Positions 49,934 to 57,967 of a stretch of DNA of 64,000 nt are shown here, in pieces. This stretch comes from Chitinophagales bacterium. Its GTDB lineage: Bacteria > Bacteroidota > Bacteroidia > Chitinophagales > Saprospiraceae. The DNA is taken from NCBI GenBank assembly GCA_013298955.1, contig JAAFJT010000001.1:62001-126000 (forward strand). The letters are read 5' to 3'. Both the position numbers and the translations under genes were made by a program. Under the pieces are notes generated by a model. It searched no databases. It was not told where the DNA came from and saw only the letters and a program-made list of their open reading frames with translations. Positions within the stretch are counted from its first letter, which is position 1. The number at the start of each line of letters is the position of its first letter.

Positions 49934-50518
49934 TCAACCTTTTTGTAAAATCATAAATAATTCACTCCCTTGTCTTTTGAGACATGAATTTTCACAATTT
50001 TCAAGGGTTTTAATGTTGAAAAAAGGTTCAAAAAGAGGTACATATTCCTGTTTCGAGCCGCCAAAAGGTGGGTTTTTTTCAAAAAACACTTGAAACAAAA
50101 CACCTACTAATTTTCCATTGGCAACCAATAAGTGGTGCATTTTTTCAACATATGGAGGACGCAAAATAGGGTTTAAAGCACAAAAAAAGGTTTGTTCCAA
50201 AATCAAATCATACGCGCCTTGATGTTCAAAAAAGTCACCTAAGACGACTTTGATAGCCGGACGCGCTTTGAATTGTTCTTTTAAAGCATCCACCATCGTT
50301 GGCGCAATATCTATCAACGTGATATTCGTAAAACCCCTTTCGAGCAGATATGCCGCTTCATGTGCATTGCCACAACCGGGAATCAAAATACGTAAATCCT
50401 TGTTTTTCAATTGATTGATATAAAATTTCAAAGGGGGCGAGACTTGTTTTAAATCCCAAACCGTATCTTGTTGTTGATAACGATTTTCCCAATAGGCTTG
50501 GTCGAGGTTTGTATCCAT
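49934..50518 (-). CDS. TPMT-like SAM-dependent methyltransferase
   Basis: The 194-residue protein has the thiopurine S-methyltransferase-type pattern: AYWENRYQQQDTVWDLKQVS (T-x-W-D...SPPL), a SAM-binding LRILIPGCGNAHEAAYLLER (about residues 43-62), VLGDFFEHQGAYDLILEQTF and VLFQVFFEKNPPFGGSKQEY. Bacterial relatives methylate tellurite, selenium or thiol compounds; the substrate is not evident. It is cytoplasmic and full length for the family's short form. It is followed by a gap of 188 bases with an AT-rich region and a hairpin. Confidence 0.88.
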   Translation of the reverse strand: MDTNLDQAYWENRYQQQDTVWDLKQVSPPLKFYINQLKNKDLRILIPGCGNAHEAAYLLERGFTNITLIDIAPTMVDALKEQFKARPAIKVVLGDFFEHQGAYDLILEQTFFCALNPILRPPYVEKMHHLLVANGKLVGVLFQVFFEKNPPFGGSKQEYVPLFEPFFNIKTLENCENSCLKRQGSELFMILQKG

Positions 50519-50559
50519 ATATAAAACATATTCTTTTTTAAATTATTATTTAAAGAATC

Positions 50560-50675
50560 ACCTAAAATTTCGTAAATTTTTCAAATTTACGAAATTTGTG
50601 GCGCAAAATAGGATTTGCACCTAAAATTTCGTAAATTTGAAAAATTTACGAAATTTGTGGCGCAAATCTATTTGT
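50560..50675. repeat. Tandem TTTCGTAAATTT hairpin pair, copy 2
   Basis: Two dyads CTAAAATTTCGTAAATTT with complement AAATTTACGAAATTTGTGG, joined by GCGCAAAATAGGATTTGCAC. It is the same element as 39962-40075 in reverse orientation. It lies upstream of the methyltransferase gene. Confidence 0.85.
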
Positions 50676-50807
50676 GAGCTGCTTATCTGTGCAAAAAAAC
50701 GCATAATTTCACAGACTACAAAACAAAGTACCGATATTTGAGTTTTTGAAGGAGCATTTGGGCAAATGTGTAGCAATCCTCTCCTAATTCGATTAAAAAT
50801 TCAATCT

Positions 50808-51809
50808 ATGAAAATACTGATTACAGGTGCGACAGGTTTTGTCGGTGGTCGTTTTTTGGAAGCATTTGGACAACAATATGGTGTTGGAAATGTAGTTGGC
50901 ACAGGTCGGAATCCTAAACAAATTCAATTTTGGCAATCCAAAGGGGTGCAAATTGAGCAAGGAGACCTTTCTAACAAATCTTTTACAGACACTTTGTTGC
51001 AAAAAGGGCAATTTGAAGCGGTGGTGCATGTCGCGGCGAAGAGTTCGCCTTGGGGCAGTTATGATTCTTTTTATCAATCGAATGTGGTTGCGACCCGTCA
51101 TCTTTTAGATGCGGCGGTGGCAACAAAGGTGAAACGATTTATTTTCATTTCCACGCCCAGTGTTTATTTCAATTTCAAACATCGCTTTAACGTGCGCGAA
51201 TCGGAACCCATTGATTATGAATTGGTTAATCATTACACCAAAACAAAATATGAATCCGAATGTTTGGTTCGGCGATACGCGCAAGAGAAAGGATTATTTG
51301 CCGTGATTTTTCGTCCGCGAGCAATTGTCGGGCGGGGCGATACGGTCATTGCGCCGCGTGTGTTAACGGCGTATCATCAAGGCAAGTTGAAAATCATTGG
51401 CGATGGCGCAAATAAGGCTGATTTTACGTCTATCGCAAATTTGGCACAAGCCGCTTTATTAGCGATGCGGGCGGATGAGCGTTGCAATGGACAAATTTTT
51501 AATATCACGGATGGCAATCCGCAACCGATTTGGACGGCAATTGATTTTATTTTGAAGACGATGAATCTTACAAAGCCTTTAAAATCAATCCCTTATCCGA
51601 TTGCATACAGTGCGGCATGGTTGAGTGAGCGCGTACATGAAACATGGATGCCCGATAAAGAACCTGCATTGACCTGTTACGGGATTGGGATTTTGCGATA
51701 CAGCTTGACGATGAATATTGATAAGGCAAAAACATTATTAGGCTATGAACCACAAATAGATACATATGATAGTTTACTTGAATTTGTAAATTGGTATTCA
51801 AACACATAG
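50808..51809 (+). CDS. NAD-dependent epimerase/dehydratase (extended SDR)
   Basis: The 333-residue extended SDR starts at ATG 50808: MKILITGATGFVGGRFLEAF (TGATGFVGG dinucleotide motif). It has VVHVAAKSSPWGSYDSFYQ, the catalytic YTKTKYESE (Tyr and Lys, about 145-152) and FRPRAIVGRGDTVIAPR. This pattern is closest to NAD(P)H sterol dehydrogenase-like (3-beta-HSD type) SDRs. The frame continues to 50766 but the motif is at the N-terminus only from 50808. The substrate is not evident. It precedes a hairpin. Confidence 0.88.
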   Translation: MKILITGATGFVGGRFLEAFGQQYGVGNVVGTGRNPKQIQFWQSKGVQIEQGDLSNKSFTDTLLQKGQFEAVVHVAAKSSPWGSYDSFYQSNVVATRHLLDAAVATKVKRFIFISTPSVYFNFKHRFNVRESEPIDYELVNHYTKTKYESECLVRRYAQEKGLFAVIFRPRAIVGRGDTVIAPRVLTAYHQGKLKIIGDGANKADFTSIANLAQAALLAMRADERCNGQIFNITDGNPQPIWTAIDFILKTMNLTKPLKSIPYPIAYSAAWLSERVHETWMPDKEPALTCYGIGILRYSLTMNIDKAKTLLGYEPQIDTYDSLLEFVNWYSNT

Positions 51810-51817
51810 TGCGCAAA

Positions 51818-51871
51818 GGGGGGGATTCAGCATCAGAAACCTTGAAGGGTTCTGATGCTGAATCACCCCCT
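51818..51871. terminator. Dyad after the epimerase gene
   Basis: GGGGGATTCAGCATCAGAAC-type arms (to 51842) pair with GGTTCTGATGCTGAATCACC (to 51870), loop CTTGAAG, nine bases after the epimerase stop. The 303-base gap to parA also has a single AGGATT-type arm at about 51903-51935 and no gene. Confidence 0.75.
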
Positions 51872-52112
51872 TGACTTCGTACGAAGATTTTTAGTATTTT
51901 CTAATTCAACGAATCCTATAAATCCCAAGAATCCAAGTCCCCAAAAGAATCCAAGCCGCATTTTGCAACTTTTCCTAAAAAAAATTGTAAAACTTTGCAA
52001 ATCCTCCTAAATAATCCAAAAAAAGATTATTTTTACGGCAGATTTTATAGTATAACAACCTTTTTTCATCTATCACACGAGTCACGCTGCTCCAAACGAA
52101 CAGCAGAAAACT

Positions 52113-52877
52113 ATGGGGACGATCATTTCATTGCTAAATCATAAAGGCGGAGTCGGTAAAACCACGAGTACCATTAATATTGGTGCAGGACTTGTCGAAT
52201 TGGGCAAAAAAGTATTGCTCATCGACCTCGACCCACAAGCAAATTTGACGCTATCGCTCGGCATTCCGCGTCAAAAAATTACGATTTATGAGGCATTGCG
52301 CGGCGAAGGCGAATTGCAACCGTACACCGCAAAGCCGAATATGGATGTCATCACGTCATCGCTCGACCTATCGGGCGCGGAAATGGAGCTGATTAATGAG
52401 GCAGGACGCGAGTATATTTTGCGCGAATTGTTTGATACCGTGATTGACCAGTACGACTACATCTTGTTAGATTGCCCACCGTCGCTTGGTTTGTTGACGT
52501 TAAACGCGTTGACAAGCAGTCGATACGTATTAATTCCGTTGCAAACGGAGTTTTTAGCCCTACAAGGATTGGCTAAAATAAAACAAGTGATTGATAAAGT
52601 TAAATTTAGATTAAACAAAAATTTGGATATTGGCGGCGTAATTGCAACGATGTACGATGCAAGGCGCGTTTTAAATCGCGATGTAGTGGAAACAATTCAC
52701 AAATATTTTGGTGAAAAAGTGTTTAAAACCTACATTCGGGATAACGTTGCGTTAGCAGAAGCACCTGCACAACGCAAAGATATTTTTGCCTATCAGCCCC
52801 GCAGTTCGGGCGCAGAAGATTATTTATCGTTGGCAAAAGAAGTTTTAATGCGGGTCGAAGGAGCCGTAATTGCTTAA
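52113..52877 (+). CDS. ParA-family ATPase
   Basis: The 254-residue protein has the deviant Walker A (LNHKGGVGKTTSTINIGAGL, residues 8-27), KVLLIDLDPQANLTLSLGI, DYILLDCPPSLGLLTLNALT (Walker B, about 110) and VLIPLQTEFLALQGLAKIKQ. These ATPases bind DNA non-specifically as dimers and position chromosomes, plasmids or protein machines. The downstream protein is not a typical ParB, so this may be a cargo-positioning ParA rather than a chromosome segregator. Its own promoter is not clear, with TTATTTTTA about 80 bases upstream. Confidence 0.93.
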   Translation: MGTIISLLNHKGGVGKTTSTINIGAGLVELGKKVLLIDLDPQANLTLSLGIPRQKITIYEALRGEGELQPYTAKPNMDVITSSLDLSGAEMELINEAGREYILRELFDTVIDQYDYILLDCPPSLGLLTLNALTSSRYVLIPLQTEFLALQGLAKIKQVIDKVKFRLNKNLDIGGVIATMYDARRVLNRDVVETIHKYFGEKVFKTYIRDNVALAEAPAQRKDIFAYQPRSSGAEDYLSLAKEVLMRVEGAVIA

Positions 52878-52937
52878 AATATTGATTTTAAACAACTTAT
52901 AAAGTTGATTTAAAATTAATGCTTCATTCAAAATAAG

Positions 52938-53447
52938 GTGAGTAAAAAAAGATTTACAGGCGGTTTCGACAGTATTTTCGGCAGGGCGGAAGAAGAACCT
53001 GTCAAAATCATGTCTGACGACATCGCTCCCATAGCAGTAGAAGCCGCGCCGCTTGAACCTTCCGCATTCAACAAAAAAGCGACGACTAAAAACTTTACTT
53101 CGGATTTGGACGCGTTGTTCCGCGATGCAATGTCGGAAGCCGTCGAAGAACGAGTTACGAGAATCAAACGGTCTGTCGGCATTGAAGACGACCCGTTTGA
53201 GGAGAGTACGCGGCAATTTAAGAAACCGTTAAGCGGTTTGGACGCGTTGATTCGGCAAACAATGGAGACGAGTTTGGCGGGCATGGAACATGCTGCGGTC
53301 AAGCGGATTACCCTATTGTTTGAATCGGCTAAAATCGACAAGTTGAAAAATATTGCCAAGATGGAAAGAGCCTTTATGAAAGATTTAGTCCAAAGCGTAA
53401 TCAATGAGTTTATAACGGATTACGAAAAACGAAAAGGTGCTATATAA
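52938..53447 (+). CDS. Uncharacterised ParA-neighbour protein
   Basis: The 169-residue protein starts at GTG 52938, 60 bases after parA on the same strand. I see an N-terminal basic stretch (SKKRFTGGFDSIFGRAEEEP), short 'F-x-G-[GL]-[FD]-x-[IA][FL]' motifs repeated three times: GGFDSIFGRAEEEP, SDLDALFRDAMSE and SGLDALIRQTMET, and a helical C-terminus ending in NEFITDYEKRKGAI. Repeated short motifs with a basic N-terminus are typical of ParA-stimulating partners, which use an arginine or lysine at the N-terminus to trigger ATP hydrolysis. It is not similar to ParB. The role is inferred. Confidence 0.72.
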   Translation: MSKKRFTGGFDSIFGRAEEEPVKIMSDDIAPIAVEAAPLEPSAFNKKATTKNFTSDLDALFRDAMSEAVEERVTRIKRSVGIEDDPFEESTRQFKKPLSGLDALIRQTMETSLAGMEHAAVKRITLLFESAKIDKLKNIAKMERAFMKDLVQSVINEFITDYEKRKGAI

Positions 53448-53449
53448 TT

Positions 53450-53532
53450 GGTTTTGAATGAGGATTTTGGGGATTTATTGGATTCATTTTATAAAATCAA
53501 TCCAATAAATCCCCAAAATCCTCATTCAAACC
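53450..53532. terminator. AGGATT-family inverted repeat
   Basis: GGTTTTGAATGAGGATTTTG (53450) pairs with the block ending CCTCATTCAAACC (53532) around ATTTTAT, one bulge and one mismatch. It follows the ParA partner gene and separates it from the DUF3137 gene. Confidence 0.8.
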
Positions 53533-53591
53533 ACAAAAAATCCAGAAATGATTCAACCAAAACCAAACCATTTTTAATACACTAACATGCT

Positions 53592-54533
53592 ATGTCAGTA
53601 ATGCTCCCGTACCTGCCCGACGATTTGCGGCAGTATTATAATCATACAATTCACCCCGAATTGATGCGCATGGAGCGCAAACGGCATCAACTGTTGTTGT
53701 TACTTGCCGTCTCATTTTTGCTTATTTTAGGTATCATATTTTTACAACTTTATATTGGTATTTTTGTCATCACTTTAATATTGATGATACCTGTTGTGTT
53801 GTACATTACTTTTTTGTATTATGAATTGGAAAAATTCAAACATGTTTTCAAACCTAAAATTATTAATTTAGTGTTAGATTTCATAGATAATGATGTGAGT
53901 TACAGCACTTTGGAATATAAAGAAAATGCTTCGATTGCGCCCAAAGTTTTTTTTGAAAGCAAACTGTTTGCTGCACGCGGCGTTGATTATGTGGGTGAAG
54001 ATTATATCACAGGTAAAATCGGCGAATTAGAATTTGAGTTGAGCGAATTGATGGTCAAAAAAATGTCCCCTGTTTTGAATCGGTTGGACAATGTTTTTCG
54101 CGGCGTTTTCCTACATGCGAAATCGCCTATTTCGATTACGGGTCAAATGATTATTTTGCCACGCCATTTGAAGCAATATTATTTGGATGCCTTGAAAGAT
54201 TTTAACTTAAAATCCAATGCTCGACCGTATGAACTGATAAAAAATGTTCGTTTTCGAGAAAGTTTCATGGTGTACTGCACGCCTGACGCGAATGTAAAAC
54301 GATTTTTATCGGAAGATATGCAAAAATTATTGCTCAAATACCACGATACGACAGGAAAAGATATGCACGTTTCGTTCATTGATGCGAATATTTACATCGC
54401 CGTTGCGCAGCAAAAAGATATTTTAGAACCCGTTTTGTGGCAATCGAATGTGAGTTTTGATTTAATTCAAGAGTTTCACAGCGATTTGATTATGTTGATG
54501 AAGATTGTGCGCGATTTTGATGAATGCAATTGA
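53592..54533 (+). CDS. DUF3137 family membrane protein
   Basis: The 313-residue protein has two membrane segments (about residues 36-56 and 60-80: LLLLLAVSFLLILGIIFLQL, VITLILMIPVVLYITFLYYE) and a large cytoplasmic domain. The latter has YVGEDYITGKIGELEFELSE and DNVFRGVFLHAKSPISITGQ near the front and a C-terminal ...YIAVAQQKDILEPVLW. This is the DUF3137 pattern (Gly/Glu, F-x-G). The function is unknown. It is the third gene of the ParA group, though a hairpin lies between. Confidence 0.85.
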   Translation: MSVMLPYLPDDLRQYYNHTIHPELMRMERKRHQLLLLLAVSFLLILGIIFLQLYIGIFVITLILMIPVVLYITFLYYELEKFKHVFKPKIINLVLDFIDNDVSYSTLEYKENASIAPKVFFESKLFAARGVDYVGEDYITGKIGELEFELSELMVKKMSPVLNRLDNVFRGVFLHAKSPISITGQMIILPRHLKQYYLDALKDFNLKSNARPYELIKNVRFRESFMVYCTPDANVKRFLSEDMQKLLLKYHDTTGKDMHVSFIDANIYIAVAQQKDILEPVLWQSNVSFDLIQEFHSDLIMLMKIVRDFDECN

Positions 54534-54637
54534 TAGGCAGCTTCTATCCTTTTAGAATTGTTTTACAAATATCAAAAGAATCAAACTAATTATGTGATTC
54601 GCAACTTCTATAAAAATTACAATTAATTGATTATCAA

Positions 54638-54668
54638 ACCTTTGGAGGATTTGAAAACCTCCAAAGGT
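54638..54668. terminator. Dyad between convergent DUF3137 and hydrolase genes
   Basis: ACCTTTGGAGG (54638-54648) and CCTCCAAAGGT (54658-54668) pair around ATTTGAAAA, between the two gene ends. It is an AAGG-type hairpin. Confidence 0.7.
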
Positions 54669-54693
54669 CGTATTGTATGGTTATCTTGTATAG

Positions 54694-55587
54694 TCAGTTT
54701 ACTTGCAATATTTTTTTTAATAATCCATTCAAGACAGGCGAAATCAATTTATGAGTTGCGTCTAAAACATGTAATCGGGAAGCAGGCAGTTCAGATTCCA
54801 ACATTCGACCTGTAGCAATCGGTACAATTGGGTCTTTTTCACCGAAAAACAATTCAATTGGAATATTAATGCGTTGCAATTTATCCAAAACGCGCTGCAT
54901 CGGAATCACAAAATCATCCATCGAAAGCCAATATGAAAATAAACGCATCCGCCGTTCCACCCGTCCCAAATGTTTAAATGTAAAATCATATATAAATTCA
55001 TTAATCAACTTATATTTTCTGAAAAAAGTCAAAATGCGTAAAAACCAAAACGGTTTGTTTAAAATCCACCAGAGCGCGTACCGAATAGGGCGCGGAATCA
55101 TCGAAATTTCAAACATGCCTTTGGTGTTAAAACCGTCGGGCGCGAGTAAAAAAAGGCGGTCGAGGCGCGGTGCAAATTCCCAAACCATGCGTTGAAGGAT
55201 GCGCGCCCCAAAACTATAACCCATGAGCTCAAAACTATATTTATTTTCCATTTCCGCAATCGTCGAAATAATGCGTTTAATATCCCGTTTATTGAAAAAA
55301 GATTCGCGCCATTGTGTATGCCCGTGATGCGGCAAATCCACCGCATACACCGTGTAATGCGGTTCGAGCGACTCCTGTAAAGGCAAAAACAGGGTAGCGC
55401 GGTCGCCAAAACCATGAAAGGCTATCAATAACCGCTCTCCATGTCCAAATCGAAGGCAGCCAATACGAGAATTTTTGTAAGCAAAATAAATGCGTTCTGC
55501 ATTGCGCGAAGCCGATATTTTGGTTACAATTTCTTCTGCATTTTTGCAAATCGGATGTGCATTTTTTAAACGATATGATTCGGGCAT
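54694..55587 (-). CDS. Alpha/beta hydrolase
   Basis: The 297-residue alpha/beta hydrolase has an oxyanion-hole LLIAFHGFGDRATLF (HGFGD), YAVDLPHHGHTQW, a nucleophile elbow ELMGYSFGARILQRM (Ser about 119), an acid GEKDPIVPIA (Asp about 249) and His in LDATHKLISP (about 279). There is no signal or membrane segment. The substrate is unknown. It is a typical length for esterases/haloperoxidase-like hydrolases. It diverges from the DUF547 gene at 55647. Confidence 0.9.
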   Translation of the reverse strand: MPESYRLKNAHPICKNAEEIVTKISASRNAERIYFAYKNSRIGCLRFGHGERLLIAFHGFGDRATLFLPLQESLEPHYTVYAVDLPHHGHTQWRESFFNKRDIKRIISTIAEMENKYSFELMGYSFGARILQRMVWEFAPRLDRLFLLAPDGFNTKGMFEISMIPRPIRYALWWILNKPFWFLRILTFFRKYKLINEFIYDFTFKHLGRVERRMRLFSYWLSMDDFVIPMQRVLDKLQRINIPIELFFGEKDPIVPIATGRMLESELPASRLHVLDATHKLISPVLNGLLKKILQVN

Positions 55588-55646
55588 AAATAATTATAGA
55601 TTATAACAAATTTACATTTAATTTAAATTTTTGTAAAAAAAACACC

Positions 55647-56417
55647 ATGAGATTTTCACAAAAGGTTTTTTTTTGGAGTTATATGATGCTCCTCATCACG
55701 AGTTGTAATGCCTGTTTTGCGGTCAAAACGCATCGTTCTGACTCGAAACCGATTCGCCACGACGTGTGGGAGGGTTTGTTAAAAAAACATGTTAGCGCGA
55801 CAGGTGTGGTCAATTACAAGGGGCTACTTGCCGATAGTTTGGCGTTTCAAGGGTATCTAAACCAACTTGCACAAGGCTACCCGAATGATAAAAATTGGAC
55901 AAAATCTGAACAAATGGCATATTGGATTAATACGTATAATGCTTACACTGTGCAACTTATTCTCAAAAATTATCCTGTGAAAAGTATTAAATCTATCAAA
56001 TCTGGGATTCCGTTTGTAAATGATGTATGGCAAATGGAACTGATTCCGATTGAAAATAAGTTATATCATCTTAATAATATTGAGCATGGCATTTTGCGCG
56101 CTCAATTTTCAGAGCCGCGTATTCATTTTGCGGTGAATTGTGCTTCTAAATCGTGTCCGAAATTGTTGAATGAGGCATACACGGCTGAAAAGTTGGAAAC
56201 ACAATTGACTCAACAAGCCCGAAGTTTCCTAAATGATGGTGTTCGCAATCAAATTTCAACACAAAAAGCAGCCTTATCTAAAATTTTTTCATGGTATCGG
56301 GGCGATTTCACCAAAAAACAACTGTTGTTTGAGTTTATAAATCAGTATTCGGATATCAAAATGTCGGAAAATACCAATATTAATTATCTGGATTATGATT
56401 GGAATCTCAATGAATAA
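55647..56417 (+). CDS. DUF547 exported protein
   Basis: The 256-residue protein begins MRFSQKVFFWSYMMLLITSC, a lipoprotein-like signal (Cys20, TSC) and continues with the DUF547 domain. It contains YWINTYNAYTVQLILKNYPV near residue 90, VNDVWQMELIPIENKLYHLN, HLNNIEHGILRAQFSEPRIH (about 150) and a conserved FAVNCASKSCPKLLNEAYTA. The domain is found from bacteria to plants, and its biochemical role is not known. It would be exported and probably lipid-anchored. It precedes a hairpin and converges with fni. Confidence 0.9.
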   Translation: MRFSQKVFFWSYMMLLITSCNACFAVKTHRSDSKPIRHDVWEGLLKKHVSATGVVNYKGLLADSLAFQGYLNQLAQGYPNDKNWTKSEQMAYWINTYNAYTVQLILKNYPVKSIKSIKSGIPFVNDVWQMELIPIENKLYHLNNIEHGILRAQFSEPRIHFAVNCASKSCPKLLNEAYTAEKLETQLTQQARSFLNDGVRNQISTQKAALSKIFSWYRGDFTKKQLLFEFINQYSDIKMSENTNINYLDYDWNLNE

Positions 56418-56418
56418 C

Positions 56419-56501
56419 GGTTTGAATTAGGATGTATTAGATTTTTCAAGATTCCTAAATCTTGAAAAATCCAATACATCCTAAAAATCCTAATTCAAAC
56501 C
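56419..56501. terminator. AGGATT-family inverted repeat
   Basis: GGTTTGAATTAGGATGTATT (56419) pairs with the block ending CCTAATTCAAACC (56501), loop AAGATTCC-like. It lies between the convergent DUF547 and fni genes. Confidence 0.85.
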
Positions 56502-56502
56502 A

Positions 56503-57510
56503 TTATCGAATGCGTAAATACGCTTCTGCCAATGCTAATCCATTGATTTGAGCTTCTACATATTTGCATAAATCATCATAATCTCCTTGTGCATGTTTTA
56601 AAAACCCTGCTGCCTGTCCATAGACAGAGGGCATATTCAACTTTTTCATCAAGTAAAAACCATCCAAAAAATGACGAATCCCTCCTGATATAATGACTTG
56701 CTTACATCGCATTGCGTCACCCAATTCAAGTTGAATTTGATTCGTGAAACCAACCATTTCTTCCGCCGTATGTCCCAAATGGGCTAATTTTTCATATAAA
56801 TGTTGTTGCTCCGCATCACTTCTCAACAGCTCCACTTGTGCAAAATTCGTACCACCACTCGCCGCGAAATCAACTGCTGCCAAAGGCAATTGAAACAATC
56901 GCTTCAAACTATGATAACCAAAACCTTGCCCAACTTCTTTCACAATCACTTGACAATCAATCTTTTCTAAAATCGTTTCAATGGTTTCAATCGGCGATTT
57001 TTTAAACCTATCCCCTTCGGGTTGTAACCATTCTTGCATCGGATTGACGTGAATAATCAAACCATCAGCGCGCAACGTATCCATTAATTTTTGAATTTCA
57101 TGAATTTCATGATGCGCTATCATCCGTTCCAATTGCGCAATCCCAAGATTCGCAAACAACGGCAAATCATCGCCTATCAAATGCCGCACATCAAAATCAG
57201 ATAAATGTTCTTTATCATACAACAATTGCCGACACGAACCCAAACCCATCCCAAAACCAAAATCTCGTGCCGCCCTTGCTAAATTGCGATTAATCGTCCG
57301 CGCCTTCGCCGTGCCGCCCGTCATGCTGCTCACCCACATCGGAATTTTAAACGATTTGTTTAAAAAAACGAATGGTTTCAATGTATTGGCATCGGGATGC
57401 GCCGAAAAGAGTGGTTCGTAATAAAAACGCGGGTCTGTCGCACCGATTTGAGAGCGAAATGCCAAATCAATATGGTCTCGCTTGCGGCTGACGGCAGTTG
57501 AATCTTGCAT
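56503..57510 (-). CDS. fni: Type 2 isopentenyl-diphosphate delta-isomerase
   Basis: The 335-residue FMN enzyme has RKRDHIDLAFRSQIGATDPR at the N-terminus, WVSSMTGGTAKARTINRNLA (S-M-T-G-G-T), GLGSCRQLL, LIIHVNPMQEWLQPEGDRF, a QVIVKEVGQGFGYHSLKRL region, VDFAASGGTNFAQVELLRS and GGIRHFLDGFYLMKKLNMP (phosphate binding). It interconverts IPP and DMAPP using reduced FMN and NADPH, and is found in many Bacteroidota in place of type 1. It is monocistronic, with the nested repeat upstream. Confidence 0.95.
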   Translation of the reverse strand: MQDSTAVSRKRDHIDLAFRSQIGATDPRFYYEPLFSAHPDANTLKPFVFLNKSFKIPMWVSSMTGGTAKARTINRNLARAARDFGFGMGLGSCRQLLYDKEHLSDFDVRHLIGDDLPLFANLGIAQLERMIAHHEIHEIQKLMDTLRADGLIIHVNPMQEWLQPEGDRFKKSPIETIETILEKIDCQVIVKEVGQGFGYHSLKRLFQLPLAAVDFAASGGTNFAQVELLRSDAEQQHLYEKLAHLGHTAEEMVGFTNQIQLELGDAMRCKQVIISGGIRHFLDGFYLMKKLNMPSVYGQAAGFLKHAQGDYDDLCKYVEAQINGLALAEAYLRIR

Positions 57511-57623
57511 GATATTTGAATTTTTATAGATGTATATGGTTTGAACGAGTCTTTGTAATAAGAACTTTTTGAAAAATAAACAAATTTTATGCTCAAAAGT
57601 TGTGAAAGTACCTTCATTCGGAG

Positions 57624-57864
57624 GTGGATTTTATGGATTCTTTGGATTTTTATACTTTGCGTCGGGTGGTTTTGGATACGATTGGAACGCGGATGACGCG
57701 GATGGGGCGGATTCGCACGGATTTTTTTTGAAATTCAGTGCCAATTCAGGAAAAAATCCGTGAAAATTCGCCCCATCCGCGTTATCCGTGTTCCCATTGG
57801 ATCGCAAAAACACCCGACGCAAAGTATAAAAATCCAAAGAATCCAATAAATCCATAAAATCCAC
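57624..57864. repeat. 241-bp nested inverted repeat (GGATT shell around ATCCGCG core)
   Basis: Outer arms GTGGATTTTATGGATTCTTT (57624) and complement to 57864 include the CTTTGCGTCGGGTGGTTTTG and CCACCCGACGCAAAGTATAA blocks. The core 57676-57803 is an ATCCGCG dyad (ATTGGAACGCGGATGACGCG). The rest of the 57511-57967 gap is AT-rich without a gene. The same CGTCGGG block occurs at 44740. Confidence 0.9.
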
Positions 57865-57967
57865 ATCTAAATATTTTTGTTTTGATTATATATAAACATT
57901 CCATGCTTTGTAGGCGTTTTCAATTAAAAAGCAATCTTTTTACTATCACCAACCTAATTTTTTTTGA

